From: Globodera rostochiensis
Lineage: Eukaryota > Nematoda > Chromadorea > Rhabditida > Heteroderidae
NCBI GenBank assembly: GCA_018350325.1
Contig: JAEVLN010000032.1
Span: 124,001-188,000 of the forward strand
Direction: 5' to 3'
Length of the DNA: 64,000 nt
Part shown: in pieces, positions 40,956 to 53,479 of the stretch
Layout of the letters: each line of letters starts with the position of its first letter
Position numbering within the stretch: the first letter of the stretch is position 1
Notes under the pieces: generated by a model
Seen by the model: the letters and a program-made list of their open reading frames with translations, nothing else
Databases searched by the model: none
Told to the model about the DNA's origin: nothing
Made by a program: the position numbers and the translations under genes

Positions 40956-42368
40956 ATTGTTTTGATTTGATCTTTGCTTGGGGTTTCAAAACATATTGCA
41001 TTATTGTTAGTGATTTTCTGGCACTTTTTTGTATGGCATTTCAAAGTTACTAATTATAAGGAAATTGTATTTTGAATGGATGGGGGAAATCATTGATCTT
41101 TTTTTTGTGCTGTCCGATTTGTCTGAAAATTTGCATAAAAATAAAGTAACTGGGGTAGCACAAACCAATGTTGAAAGAATTTTCAATTTCGACCTACTAA
41201 GGGTCGAACGGTCTAACCGCCCAAAAAGATGAGCCCCTTTTTGGGCACCATGTTGCAGTTGGAGGTTCAAAAGTGGTTTAAAGCAGGGTCTGGGACGGTT
41301 GGGTTTGGATAAAGAGCACAACTAGACAAAATTTGTGTTCGAATGGTATATAATTTGTGGGGAGAGGTCTAACTTGTGATAGACTTTTGCGTGTCACAAA
41401 AAGTCGAAAAATCGCACTTTTTTTTGGCACTTTTGGAAGAAATTCACAAAAACGATGGGGTTTGCTCGGATTGAGTTGGGGTTGGTTAATTATAAGTTGG
41501 GATGGTGTTAAGCTACAAAAAATGTGTTAGAAGCAGGTATGTAATAGTTCGACTTGAGGTCGAAATCGGTCGTCAAAATTGGAAAATTTTATTTTTTTTT
41601 GCGCCAAGTTCCATGGTGAAAATTTTTTGGTTAAGTATTGGGCTGATTTTGTGGTAGGAGGTGCCCCAATGTCTGAGCTTTAAAATGATATATCACTTGC
41701 CCGTTTTGGTTTGGGTAGAGGCGATTTGGTGGGTCTAACCATTTTATGCATATATTTGGCTGAGGTCAAAAAATGAAAAGTTCGAATTTTGCCTCAGACG
41801 GTTAATTTATATATAATTAGACTCAGCTTGATAAGCTGAGTCGAACAAAAAAAAAGTTTAACCAGTTCTGATCAAAACTGATCAAGTTGCGGAATGATCA
41901 ATTTTGAGCAAAAATTTAAAAAATTAAATTTTGAAATTTTCAATTTTTTTAATATAATTGAATTCAGCAAAAAAAGCTGAGCTAAACAAAAAAAAATTTG
42001 TTTAGTTCTGATCTAAACTTATCAAGATATGTACAGATCAAGGAGGAAGAGAAATAGTGTGCAAAAGGGAGAGAAAGTGGTAGAGATATCAGCTAAGGAG
42101 AGAAAGAGAATGTTACTGCTGGTGTAACCCCCCAGTAGTTTATCCCATAGAACAATTGTGTTGGCGAAAAGTAAAGTGGGGAGGAAATTAATTTAATTTA
42201 ATTAAATAATAAATAAATTGAAAATGAAAAATTAAATTAAAAAAATACAATTTTAGGTTAAAAAAAATTCAAATAGTAGAGAAGTGTTAAGTGGAGAGAA
42301 CTTAACCAACTTAAATAAAACAAACTTCAATTGAAAAAAGCAATAAATTAAAAGTCTCGCGAAAGGAC
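40956..42368. other. Intergenic 5' of the minisatellite
   Basis: AT-rich. The block 41810-42090 (ctcagcttgataagctgagt, gttctgatcaaaactgatca) is repeated in diverged form at 44035-44260, so the minisatellite and its left flank form a ~2.2-kb tandem duplication. Confidence 0.5.
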
Positions 42369-43727
42369 TTGCCCGACCCCGTGGATGGCTTGCCCGGCCC
42401 CGGTGATGGCTTGCCCGGCCCTGCGGATGGCTTGCCCGGCCCCGGTGATGGCTTGCCCGGCCCTGTGGATGGCTTGCCCGGCCCCGGTGATGGCTTGCCC
42501 GGCCCTGTGGATGGCTTGCCCGGCCCCGGTGATGGCTTGCCCGGCCCTGTGGATGGCTTGCCCGGCCCCGGTGATGGCTTGCCCGGCCCTGTGGATGGCT
42601 TGCCCGGCCCTGTGGATGGCTTGCCCGGCCCTGTGGATGGCTTGCCCGGCCCCGGTGATGGCTTGCCCGGCCCTGTGGATGGCTTGCCCGGCCCCGGTGA
42701 TGGCTTGCCCGGCCCTGTGGATGGCTTGCCCGGCCCTGTGGATGGCTTGCCCGGCCCTGTGGATGGCTTGCCCGGCCCCGGTGATGGGTTGCCCGGCCCC
42801 GTGGATGGATTGACCGGCCCCGTGGATGGGTTGACCGGCCCTTTGGATGGCTTGCCCGGCCCCGGTGATGGCTTGCCCGGCCCTGTGGATGGCTTGCCCG
42901 GCCCTGTGGATGGCTTGCCCGGCCCTGTGGATGGCTTGCCCGGCCCCGGTGATGGCTTGCCCGGCCCTGTGGATGGCTTGCCCGGCCCCGGTGATGGCTT
43001 GCCCGGCCCTGTGGATGGCTTGCCCGGCCCTGTGGATGGCTTGCCCGGCCCTGTGGATGGCTTGCCCGGCCCCGGTGATGGGTTGCCCGGCCCCGTGGAT
43101 GGATTGACCGGCCCCGTGGATGGGTTGACCGGCCCTTTGGATGGCTTGCCCGGCCCTGTGGATGGCTTGCCCGGCCCCGGTGATGGGTTGCCCGGCCCCG
43201 TGGATGGATTGACCGGCCCCGTGGATGGGTTGACCGGCCCTTTGGATGGCTTGCCCGGCCCCGGTGATGGCTTGCCCGGCCCTGTGGATGGCTTGCCCGG
43301 CCCTGTGGATGGCTTGCCCGGCCCCGGTGATGGCTTGCCCGGCCCTGTGGATGGCTTGCCCGGCCCCGGTGATGGCTTGCCCGGCCCTGTGGATGGCTTG
43401 CCCGGCCCTGTGGATGGCTTGCCCGGCCCTGTGGATGGCTTGCCCGGCCCCGGTGATGGGTTGCCCGGCCCCGTGGATGGATTGACCGGCCCCGTGGATG
43501 GGTTGACCGGCCCTTTGGATGGCTTGCCCGGCCCTGTGGATGGCTTGCCCGGCCCTGTGGATGGCTTGCCCGGCCCCGGTGATGGGTTGCCCGGCCCCGT
43601 GGATGGATTGACCGGCCCCGTGGATGGATTGACCGGCCCCGTGGATGGCTTGTCCGACCCCGGTGAAGGCTTGCTCGGCCCCGGGGATGGCTTGCGTGGG
43701 GCCGGAGACGGCTTGCCCGGCCATGAA
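42369..43727. repeat. 21-bp minisatellite, about 64 units
   Basis: Units vary around a core ggcttgcccggcccygtgga, in higher-order blocks: the stretch with gtggatggattgaccgg recurs about every 150-300 bp. Because 21 is a multiple of three, long frames stay open on both strands: plus [14 protein letters not shown] (457 codons, MPDPVDG start) and minus AGQAIHR (458 codons). No signal peptide, domain or splice site supports either as a gene. Decayed units continue at 43800-43920 and 44330-44470. Confidence 0.85.
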
Positions 43728-44034
43728 CTAACTCATCATTAAATAAAAAAATATTAAAATAAAAATAAATAAATTAAAAAAAGAAAAAAAGTAAAAAACC
43801 AAGAGGAAAGGGCTCTTCCAGTCCCATAAAAAGGCTTTCCAGCCCCAGAAAGGGCTTGAGCAGCCCAATAAAAGCTTGCTATCCCCAGTAAGGGCTTGGC
43901 CGGCCAAGAGCAGAAGACTCATAATAAAAAGAAATATATAAATAAATTCAAATTAGGAAAAATGTCTAAACCAAGAAACATGAGCCAAAGGCAAAGCCCC
44001 TCTATATTTTTTGGTTCCACCGTCCACATGGCGT

Positions 44035-44475
44035 CTATTTATATAATTCAATTCAGCTTAAAAAGGTAAACTAAACAAAAAAAAGTTTATTCGTTTCTGA
44101 TCTGATCAAGTTAGGGTCGCATCAATTTTGAAGACGAAATAGTGTGGAAAGTGAGAGATGTGGTTAGAGATACAAGGGTAACGAGAGAAATAATTTTAAC
44201 TTTCGTTTTTTAGAAGTAGTATACACCCCATTGAACAGCTGTGTTGGGCAAATGTTAGGGGTAGAAAAATTTTAATAAAATGAATAATAAATTAACAATT
44301 TAAAAGAAGTTTAAAAACGTTGGAAAGAAAGGATTGCCCGTTCCCCGGGAAGACTTGCTTGGCTTCATGAAGTGTATGTCTGACCCGGGAATGGCTTAAC
44401 CGGCCCCGGAAAGGGCACGCCCGATCGCGGGACGGCTTGCCCGGCCATGAAACCCCAGAGAGGGCTTGCCCGCCC
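44035..44475. repeat. Diverged second copy of the minisatellite region
   Basis: The left part matches 41810-42090 loosely. The right part (44330-44470) has decayed gcttgcccggcc units. Confidence 0.6.
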
Positions 44476-45826
44476 AGAACGGGCTCATAATTTAATACAA
44501 TTAAATGAAAAAAAAACCTAAATACTAATTAAAAAAAAGAAAAGCCCTAGGAACAGTTTCAACAACAACTTATATCAATTAATCCCTATGGCTTTAGCCC
44601 CCCGCAGGCGTCTAGTTACGTTCAATTGGTTAAATTTTTCTTTACTCTGAGAATCTCATTTGATCACTAGAGCTGTGATTTATATTTTTAAAATGGTTTG
44701 CTGTAAATATAGGGGATCATAAAAGAAGCCCAAAAATAGCATTCTTTTCGAAAATTATAGAATTAGGTCGTCTTTTTAGTCAATTTTGGCAAAAATTCAA
44801 AAATTTTTTCTCGGCGGCGCCTATCGGCATTGCCGACCACCCCGCCCCCTTTCCCAAAATTTTTGAAAAATCGCGCGCAAAAAAATAGATAGAAAATCGC
44901 TAAAAATGTGCTCAAATCAATTAGTTGTGCTTAAAAATATAACGAATGAAGCGAGTTTAACTTAAATGTTATTTTAATGAAGAAATGTTGAATATGCGGA
45001 TTAAAGGCACTAAATGATGATTTTAATGATCCGATGCGGATTTTTAAATTTTGAGATACAGCCCTGTTTTAAGTCCATATTTGATGTTTATCATTTTGTT
45101 TGGTCTAACTGGATTGTAATCAAAATTCTCCAAATAAACCAGGGTTCGTATCGGGTTAAGACATTTCCCAAGTACAAACATGTTGATTTCCACGGATCAA
45201 CCGTACACTAAAAAGTCGGTATTAAACACATTTTAGCCAACATTTTTGAAAAAATATTTAGAAAAATTCGCCCGACGGCGTTCTTCGCCGAAGCTCGTCG
45301 CTTTAGCTTCCGGGCCCGTCAGAACAAAATTTGCAGCTTCAATTACATCAACGAATAATTTACTAATTAATTGGACAACAAAAAGGGTATTTTTGAGGAC
45401 GAATCCGGAGAGGGATGGCGCCCGTCCTGTATGTGTGGACATTCCGCACCCCGGAACCGAATGCGTTCATTTTTTCTAAAAGCGATTTTTGTTCACAAAA
45501 CCCTTTTTCTTAACCCAAAAATTCATCCTGAAGTATCGACAATTTTCAATTTTGGCATAGTTGATATTCATTAGAGCCCCGACCGATCGAGTTCTCGTTC
45601 GCCATCTCTAATAATCAAAAATCAATTTCATTCTCAAAAATGGATAAATATTAAAAAGTCAGAAGACTTTTTACAATAGCTTCAAACCCACGAAAGATTC
45701 CAAATGGTTTTTACTCTTTGCTGGATTTTTTTTGCAAAAGTGACAAATTCGAAAACAAATTGAATTGATAAAATGCTTTTATCGACAAAGAAAAAACAGG
45801 CAAATTCCAACAAATCCCCTCGTTTT
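44476..45826. other. Intergenic between minisatellite and SPRY pseudogene
   Basis: Includes a hairpin-family copy (44812-44835) next to a TIR-like aagcccaaaaatagc block that recurs at 61800-61825. A GC-rich island at 45260-45480 has open frames on both strands (plus: ARRRSSPKLVALASGPVRTK) without a known domain. Confidence 0.4.
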
Positions 45827-46633
45827 TCACTTTCTAGGTTTCTTCGGCAATGTGAATTTGAAATTCGGGCCAAAATTTGCTTCAATTTTATTGCCAGGAT
45901 TGATCAACGAAATGCATGGAAATAAATCGGCGCCAAAATCGACATGCAACCCGTCAGTATCTGAAAATAAACAAATCGAAATAAATAAATTAAAAAGATT
46001 TATTAAATCCAAAAATAACTAGCCATTAATTAGATCTTTAAATTAAAAAACAATCCAATTAATTTTAATTCTTTTTCTTTCTCACCCAAACGATGTCCAT
46101 TTTTTGCGTAAATTATTTGGCCAGTTGCCAAATCGACGCCGCATCCGATGACATCGCCTTTCTCAAATTTGGGCTTTCCTCCGATGTAAGTACGTCTATT
46201 GATGAGGCGGCATCCCGCGGCCGCGTGACCCCAAAATTTGCCACAGTATTCGTATGCGTAAGTGCCTTCGTAATTTCCAACCCATCCGTCCAATGGCATT
46301 TCTTTCTTCGCAAGTCCAATGTGAATACCACCACTAAATAACTTCTAAAACATTTCGAAGCTCAACTATTATTTATTTATTTAACTTACTATTCTTCCTC
46401 TAAGATGGTCACTTCGTAGTAAAAAGTGCCAGAATTCCCTTTTGGAATTGGTCGTTTGGCGAAGACAGAGCGATACCCTGAAAAGAAGTACATTAATTTT
46501 TTAATCAAATATTTAACAGAATAATACTTTACCGTAATAATATCCAGTAAATTGAACAATCAATCGGGCGGGCTCAGAAAGCCGAGTTTCTCGTGACATG
46601 CATCGGAATCCCATCGATTTTGAAGGGTTAGTC
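45827..46633 (-). pseudogene. SPRY-domain pseudogene
   Basis: Exons (5' to 3') 46533-46633, 46390-46477, 46086-46333 and 45827-45960. The SPRY domain is well kept: [80 protein letters not shown], ending LPKKPRK-TGA. In the first exon one base is missing after RWDSDACHEKLG, so [12 protein letters not shown] falls out of frame and TGA is met. The upstream linker survives only as PAQKRN near 46670-46690 and no N-terminal module is seen. It is closest in the window to the SPRY gene at 6269-7947. Confidence 0.75.
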
Positions 46634-46859
46634 CTAAGGAAATATAATTTTATTTCCAAAATATTAAAATACAATTTCGCTTTTGTGCAGGTAAATGAAT
46701 AAAAAGTGGCAATTTTTGATTTGGCTATTAAAAAATGTAGGTATCTTAAAGCGGTTGCAAATTTCTGATTTTTCTATATGCAATAAATACTCCTATCGTA
46801 TACCCTCTTTTAATCCCACATGCTCTAATAATCCCCCACCTTCTAATAATGTCGCCCTT

Positions 46860-49607
46860 TCGCGCATCAATTTCTCGCACATTGATGTTGTTGGGTAGAG
46901 CTTGAAATTGTGCAGCAATTGGTTTAAGAATCATTTCGTAGCTCAGCGGCGCACTAAGTTATTGGCATTTAAATTTTAACTTTATTTTCATTGGAGAGAT
47001 TCTAAAAAAAGATGTTTATGCCAGTCGGTTCTATCTTTCAATTGTTTTCGTGAGGTTGATGTAGAAAAATATCAGCTTTACTATGAAAAATTGATTAAAT
47101 TTCAAAATTTTCACAAATAGATATAAAAGCCTAAAGTTTAAATTTTGCTTTTCCTTTTTCAAATTTGTGCATTGCGGCTGCTTTTAATTTATGTTGTGTG
47201 GACGTTTTTTGCAAAGGTGTCTTCCAAATTTGAGCTCATTTTGACTGTTTTGAGCCCCAATTACAAGCCTGAATTTCAAAAATTTAGTAATAAAAGTAAG
47301 AAGTTATCTAGCAGCTTATATCTTAGCTTTGCTTGCAGTAATTCAGACATTTTTGTTGTCATTGGATAGAGAGCAAGAAGAGGTTTCCAATGTTATATTG
47401 CTCAATGTAATAGCTTCTCTGAGAGCCAAGTTATAGACATATTTATTCGACGATGCATATTTTGTTTTAAAAATTCAAAATTTTTGAAACTTATATCTCA
47501 GCCTAGCGCGCATCAATTTCTCGCACATTGATGTTGTTGGGTAGAGCTTGAAATTGTGCAGCAATTGGTTTAAGAATCATTTCGTAGCTCAGCGGCGCAC
47601 AAAGTTATTGGCATTTAAATTTTAACTTTATTTTCATTGGAGAGATTCTAAAAAAAGATGTTTATGCCAGTCGGTTCTATCTTTCAATTGTTTTCGTGAG
47701 GTTGATGTAGAAAAATATCAGCTTTAGTATGAAAAATTGATTAAATTTCAAAATTTTCACAAATAGATATAAAAGCATAAAGTTTATTTTGCTTTTCCTT
47801 TTTCAAATTTGTGCATTGCGGCTGCTTTTAATTTATGTTGTGTGGACGTTTTTTGCAAAAGTGTCTTCCAAATTTGAGCTCATTTTGACTGTTTTGAGCC
47901 CCAATTACAAGCCTGAATTTCAAAAATTTAGTAATAAAAGTAAGAAGTTATCTAGCAGCTTATATCTTAGCTTTGCTTGCAGTAATTCAGACATTTTTGT
48001 TGTCATTGGATAGAGAGCAAGAAGAGGTTTCCAATGTTATATTGCTCAATGTAATAGCTTCTCTGAGAGCCAAGTTATAGACATATTTATTCGACGATGC
48101 ATATTTTGTTTTAAAAATTCAAAATTTTTGAAACTTATATCTCAGCCTAGCGCGCATCAATTTCTCGCACATTGATGTTGTTGGGTAGAGCTTGAAATTG
48201 TGCAGCAATTGGTTTAAGAATCATTTCGTAGCTCAGCGGCGCACAAAGTTATTGGCATTTAAATTTTAACTTTATTTTCATTGGAGAGATTCTAAAAAAA
48301 GATGTTTATGCCAGTCGGTTCTATCTTTCAATTGTTTTCGTGAGGTTGATGTAGAAAAATATCAGCTTTACTATGAAAAATTGATTAAATTTCAAAATTT
48401 TCACAAATAGATATAAAAGCCTAAAGTTTAAATTTTGCTTTTCCTTTTTCAAATTTGTGCATTGCGGCTGCTTTTAATTTATGTTGTGTGGACGTTTTTT
48501 GCAAAGGTGTCTTCCAAATTTGAGCTCATTTTGACTGTTTTGAGCCCCAATTACAAGCCTAAATTTCAAAAATTTAGTAATAAGAAGTTATCTAGCAGCT
48601 TATATCTTAGCTTTGCTTGCAGTAATTCAGACATTTTTGTTGTCATTGGATAGAGAGCAAGAAGAGGTTTCCAATGTTATATTGCTCAATGTAATAGCTT
48701 CTCTGAGAGCCAAGTTATAGACATATTTATTCGACGATGCATATTTTGTTTTAAAAATTCAAAATTTTTGAAACTTATATCTCAGCCTAGCGCGCATCAA
48801 TTTCTCGCACATTGATGTTGTTGGGTAGAGCTTGAAATTGTGCAGCAATTGGTTTAAGAATCATTTCGTAGCTCAGCGGCGCACAAAGTTATTGGCATTT
48901 AAATTTTAACTTTATTTTCATTGGAGAGATTCTAAAAAAAGATGTTTATGCCAGTCGGTTCTATCTTTCAATTGTTTTCGTGAGGTTGATGTAGAAAAAT
49001 ATCACCTTTAGTATGAAAAATTGATTAAATTTCAAAATTTTCACAAATAGATATAAAAGCATAAAGTTTATATTTTGCTTTTCCTTTTTCAAATTTGTGC
49101 ATTGCGGCTGCTTTTAATTTATGTTGTGTGGACGTTTTTTGCAAAGGTGTCTTCCAAATTTGAGCTCATTTTGACTGTTTTGAGCCCCAATTACAAGCCT
49201 AAATTTCAAAAATTTAGTAATAAAAGTAAGAAGTTATCTAGCAGCTTATATCTTAGCTTTGCTTGCAGTAATTCAGACATTTTTGTTGTCATTGGATAGA
49301 GAGCAAGAAGAGGTTTCCAATGTTATATTGCTCAATGTAATAGCTTCTCTGAGAGCCAAGTTATAGACATATTTATTCGACGATGCATATTTTGTTTTAA
49401 AAATTCAAAATTTTTGAAACTTATATCTCAGCCTAGCGCGAATCAATTTCTCGCACATTGATGTTGTTGGGTAGAGCTTGAAATTGTGCAGCAATTGGTT
49501 TAAGAATCATTTCGTAGCTCAGCGTCGCACAAAGTTATTGGCATTTAAATTTTAACTTTATTTTCATTGGAGAGATTCTAAAAAAAGATGTTTATGCCAG
49601 TCGGTTC
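46860..49607 (+). repeat. ~644-bp tandem repeat, four full copies plus one partial
   Basis: Copies start near 46860, 47506, 48150, 48790 and 49436; the last stops after about 170 bp. Copies are nearly identical; copy 3 lacks six bases (..aaaagt..). Each full copy has the same 74-codon frame (72 in copy 3), MLFLFQICALRLLLIYVVWT.., whose first 20 residues are hydrophobic like a signal peptide. No intron signals or known domain. Treated as a satellite-type repeat, with a gene array as the alternative. Confidence 0.85.
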
Positions 49608-50226
49608 TTTAGGTAATTTTTACAACTCACGGCTTGGAAGAGGGAGGGGGTCACAATTAGGGAGGGGGTTTCAAATGGAGAGGGGGTTACTATTTTTCAA
49701 ACCCCCCTCGAGGGGGGGGGTCACAATTAGAGAGGGGGTTTCAAATGGAGAGGGGGTTACTAATAGGAAAAATACGGTTAGAGCTCATTTTACAATCCAT
49801 ATTTTTCCATATTTCGCTATTTTTATCCATATTCCATATTTTTCCCATATTTCGCCATTTTTCAAAAAATTCCTTAACAAAAATGTAATAAAAACGAAAA
49901 ATACACCCCTAAGGATCTACTTTTTAAAAATTTCAAAAAATGCACCCCCTCGATTTTTCAAAATTTTCAAAAAATGCACCCCTAAGAATTGACTTTTTCA
50001 TGACTAAAATTCTGCCACAAAACAATTGAAAATTTTTAAAATTCTGCTTAATTTCAAAAATTTCTATGAAATGCCTTTAATTTGCATATAAAAATTTTTA
50101 TTTCTCTTATTACTTCTATTAGGAAATTTTGCCCATTTTTTGCAATATTTGAAAATTTTTATCCATATTTCGTCCAAATTTTGCAATTTTTTTCCATATT
50201 TTGTCCATATTTTGCAATTTTTCATC
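49608..50226. repeat. G-rich duplicated block and tccatatttt repeats
   Basis: A ~70-bp block (gggggtcacaattag, gtttcaaatggagagg) occurs twice at 49645-49765. From 49795 to 50226 are ttccatattttgc-type repeats on a TAGGGCCC-family-like background. One undetermined base lies at 50227. Confidence 0.5.
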
Positions 50227-53097
50227 NAAAGGGGGTTTTGAATTAAAAGCATAAATAAATAGTCAAAACATAATAACAATAAAAACAGTATGTTTAATAA
50301 TTTTCGAAAAAATACCTAATGTGATAAATTAATATAAAGACAAAAAATTTGAATTAAAACAAAAAATTATTACTCCATACAAAAGAGTTCTTTTTAAGTT
50401 TTTTTAAAAATAATATTTATTATACTTTGAGAATTTATTGTGATCAATTGGCGAAACTTACTGCAGAAAATTAAAAAAACCCACATAAATTAAATGTCGA
50501 ATTCGCGAAATTAGAAAATATTTTTTCAGAATTAACAATAATACGTGACACTTATGATGTTATAAAATGCAAATATTTGTTTCGGAATTCCGGGGTCTCA
50601 AAAAATTTCGTAAATCAGAATTCCGACCCCATTTTGTTAATAATCATTTTATTTGAAAGAATTTTTCAATTAAACAAACCTATGTTATTTGAATTTAAAT
50701 TATAAAATCAAAATTAACACGTATCCTTTGTTTATAATCTTTAAAATGTATAGTAAAAAATACAGTTCAACATCCTCTAGCTTTTTGTATATTGTGTAAT
50801 GTATTAATAAAATTTTTAATTTATTTTACTCCGTTTTAATTAAAAGTTGGAACTTTGATTTTGACTATCCTTTGTTAGATTTTTTTTATTTACTTATGCA
50901 TAGACTGATGACTCACCAAATTAGTTTGTAAAACATTCAAATAATAAATCAATAACTGCGAGTATTTAAATAAGTTATTTGCTTATTATTTTTTTTACTA
51001 AGTGACTTTATTAATTGTAAATAATTGTTCCAAAATAATTTATTATTTTTAAGTGGTTTTATTTTGGGGTTTATTAAAATTTACAGCATTATGCATTTAT
51101 AAAGCATTTAGATTATTTAATTATGTGTTTAGGTATACATTTAATTTTGTAATAATTGGCGAATATTTAACAAAACACTCAAAGATTATCAATAAAATTG
51201 TAAAAGAATGGCATTAGCATTTTAAGGAGATGATTGATTGTTGCATGAGCTATGTTATTCACACTAACAATCAAAATATTACGACATTACACCGGCACTA
51301 TGAAAAATAAACTTATTAAAATCAAATTCATAAAAATAAATTTCAAGTAATAAATTTGTAAAACCCATGAGAATGCAAAAATGTCAATAAATATTATCTA
51401 AATTTGCCAATATTTTATTGAGTTGAAAAAAATCCATATAAATAAAAAAATAATTATAGTTACAAATAATACATTTTGCTGGCAAAAGTCATAATAGAAC
51501 AAAACAAATGAGCGTCACATGCCTTATTTACCGAATTAAGAGAAAATATAAGCATGACACGATTTTTTGCACAAGAAAAAAGTTGAACAGATATTAATTT
51601 ATTCAAAAAAATGAAAATTACGGTTAGCTTAATTTAAATTACGAACAAGTATTGTTTATATCTAAAATAGCAATACTCTTTATTAAATTATATTTTTTTA
51701 ATTGTAAGTTTTCCAACAATTTTCGATTTTCTCTAAATTAATTTAGGTAATCATTATTTTTTTCAATATTTTTTGCCTCTCCGACCTTCAACGATAGTTG
51801 TTTGACAATTTTTTTTGTTGTTAATTATAAATATTTTATTGCCTTGAATACTTATTAATTTTTTGAAATTTTGTTACAGATCGGGCAATTCCATTGTTGT
51901 CCTGACTCATCCATTCTTCCCGCAGTTCAATTGGGGCCCACCTTTTCGGTTCGACTTAATAATATGATTATATCATTTTCTTTTGGTCTTTCTCTTATTT
52001 AAGATAATTTAAAAGAAGACTTTTATGTAAAAGCCTTTTAATTTATTTATTAAAATTTAATATTTATGATAACTCATCATTTATTGACTATTTATTTTTT
52101 ATGTTGCTGTTTGTTTCTTAGATTTTTGATTTTATTGTAATATAAATTTACATGGTTGACGTCGCTTCAGTGATAGTACAAAATAAAAAGATGTATATAT
52201 TTTTTTAAATTGTTTTTTTCACAAACTAATATTTGTGCAAAATTCTAAATAAATTTTTTAAAGGAAAAAAAAATTTCCTATGTCATCATTTTTTTTTTGG
52301 AGATTTATAAAATTAATTTGTGTTTTTCATATAATGACGAATAAAGAAAGATTTTTTAGTTTAAAAATAGATAACATTGCATTTGTAGAAGATTTTTTTA
52401 TATTGTAATTTATATTTAATAAGAATTATAATAAATTCAAATGACTCGAATATTTAAGTTATTCACGTTTCATATTAATCTCGATTAGCGTGAATGTATC
52501 CTCTTTCTGCAGGACCCTAATCCTCTTTGGTGATCGGCATGCTGAATTATTTCAGAATTAAATAATTTCTACAAATATCAAAAAATAAAAAATTTTAATG
52601 TAATTGATTAATTATGTTAAATTACCGTTATTTACTTTCAATATTTGCTAAATTTATTCACTTAATTATTTTGCGCTTTACTTTTTTAATTATGTAATTT
52701 ATTTATGCTTTAATAGAAAAGATTTTTAATAATTTGGTTCCTTTTTGCTCAGTTTTTGCGAAGACTCTCACTAAACCCGGAAGCGCCCTATAATTCTGCG
52801 ATAGTTCAATGATAGCCCTCGTCTGGCCACTGTTGGCCCGAACTTAGGATTTTGCTGTCCTAACAAATGTTTAATTTATATGCCAATTTTATTTTGTAAA
52901 CACAATAATTAATATAAGTAATGTTACATTTCTTTCAAGTTAAGCGTCTATTTTTTATAATATTATTAGAAAAGTTTCGAATTATTTAACACATCAATTA
53001 TATTAAACAAAATTTTATTATAACCGATTATTTGCTAATGATTTTATCTTTTGAAAAAATCAGGATAACATTGTTTTGAAAATTAGATAGGGATCGG

Positions 53098-53479
53098 ATT
53101 TATATGTTTTTGCATATTTTTGTTCTCATATGTTCTGAAGAATACGGGCCAAAAATAGAGTTTTCGCGTTGGTTTGAGTTTTTTTGGACAAGTTTAATGT
53201 CGGCGCTGAAATGGCCAAATGGCGATGAGCTGGCCTAGCGGTTAAAATTCCGGAACTTTTTTCAAATTTATTCAACTTTCCAAAAATGATAAAATAATAT
53301 GCGAAAAAGCTTTAAATCTATTTATTAGGCGTTAAAAGAAGAAAAAAATTAAATATTAAGCAAATTAGTGTACAAAAGTGCCATTTTCGTTGCTTATTTC
53401 GGCATTTTTGGCTGGCTTTTTTGGAGCATATTATATGTGCATATTTGGCCATTTTTGGAGCATATAAATCCGATCCCTA
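53098..53479. mobile_element. TIR element, TAGGGATCGGATTTATATG ends
   Basis: Ends TAGGGATCGGATTTATATG and CATATAAATCCGATCCCTA are perfect inverted repeats. It is a variant of the TAGGGCCCGGAT family found at 28716-28889 and near 40498. No clear duplication at the flanks. Shows that the AT-rich region belongs to the same genome. Confidence 0.75.

Noticed and set aside
42369..43742. Collagen-like or repeat-protein gene from the 457- and 458-codon frames
   Set aside because: Unit length of 21 bp keeps frames open on both strands by itself; there is no signal peptide, splice site or non-repeat domain, and decayed units continue outside the frames.
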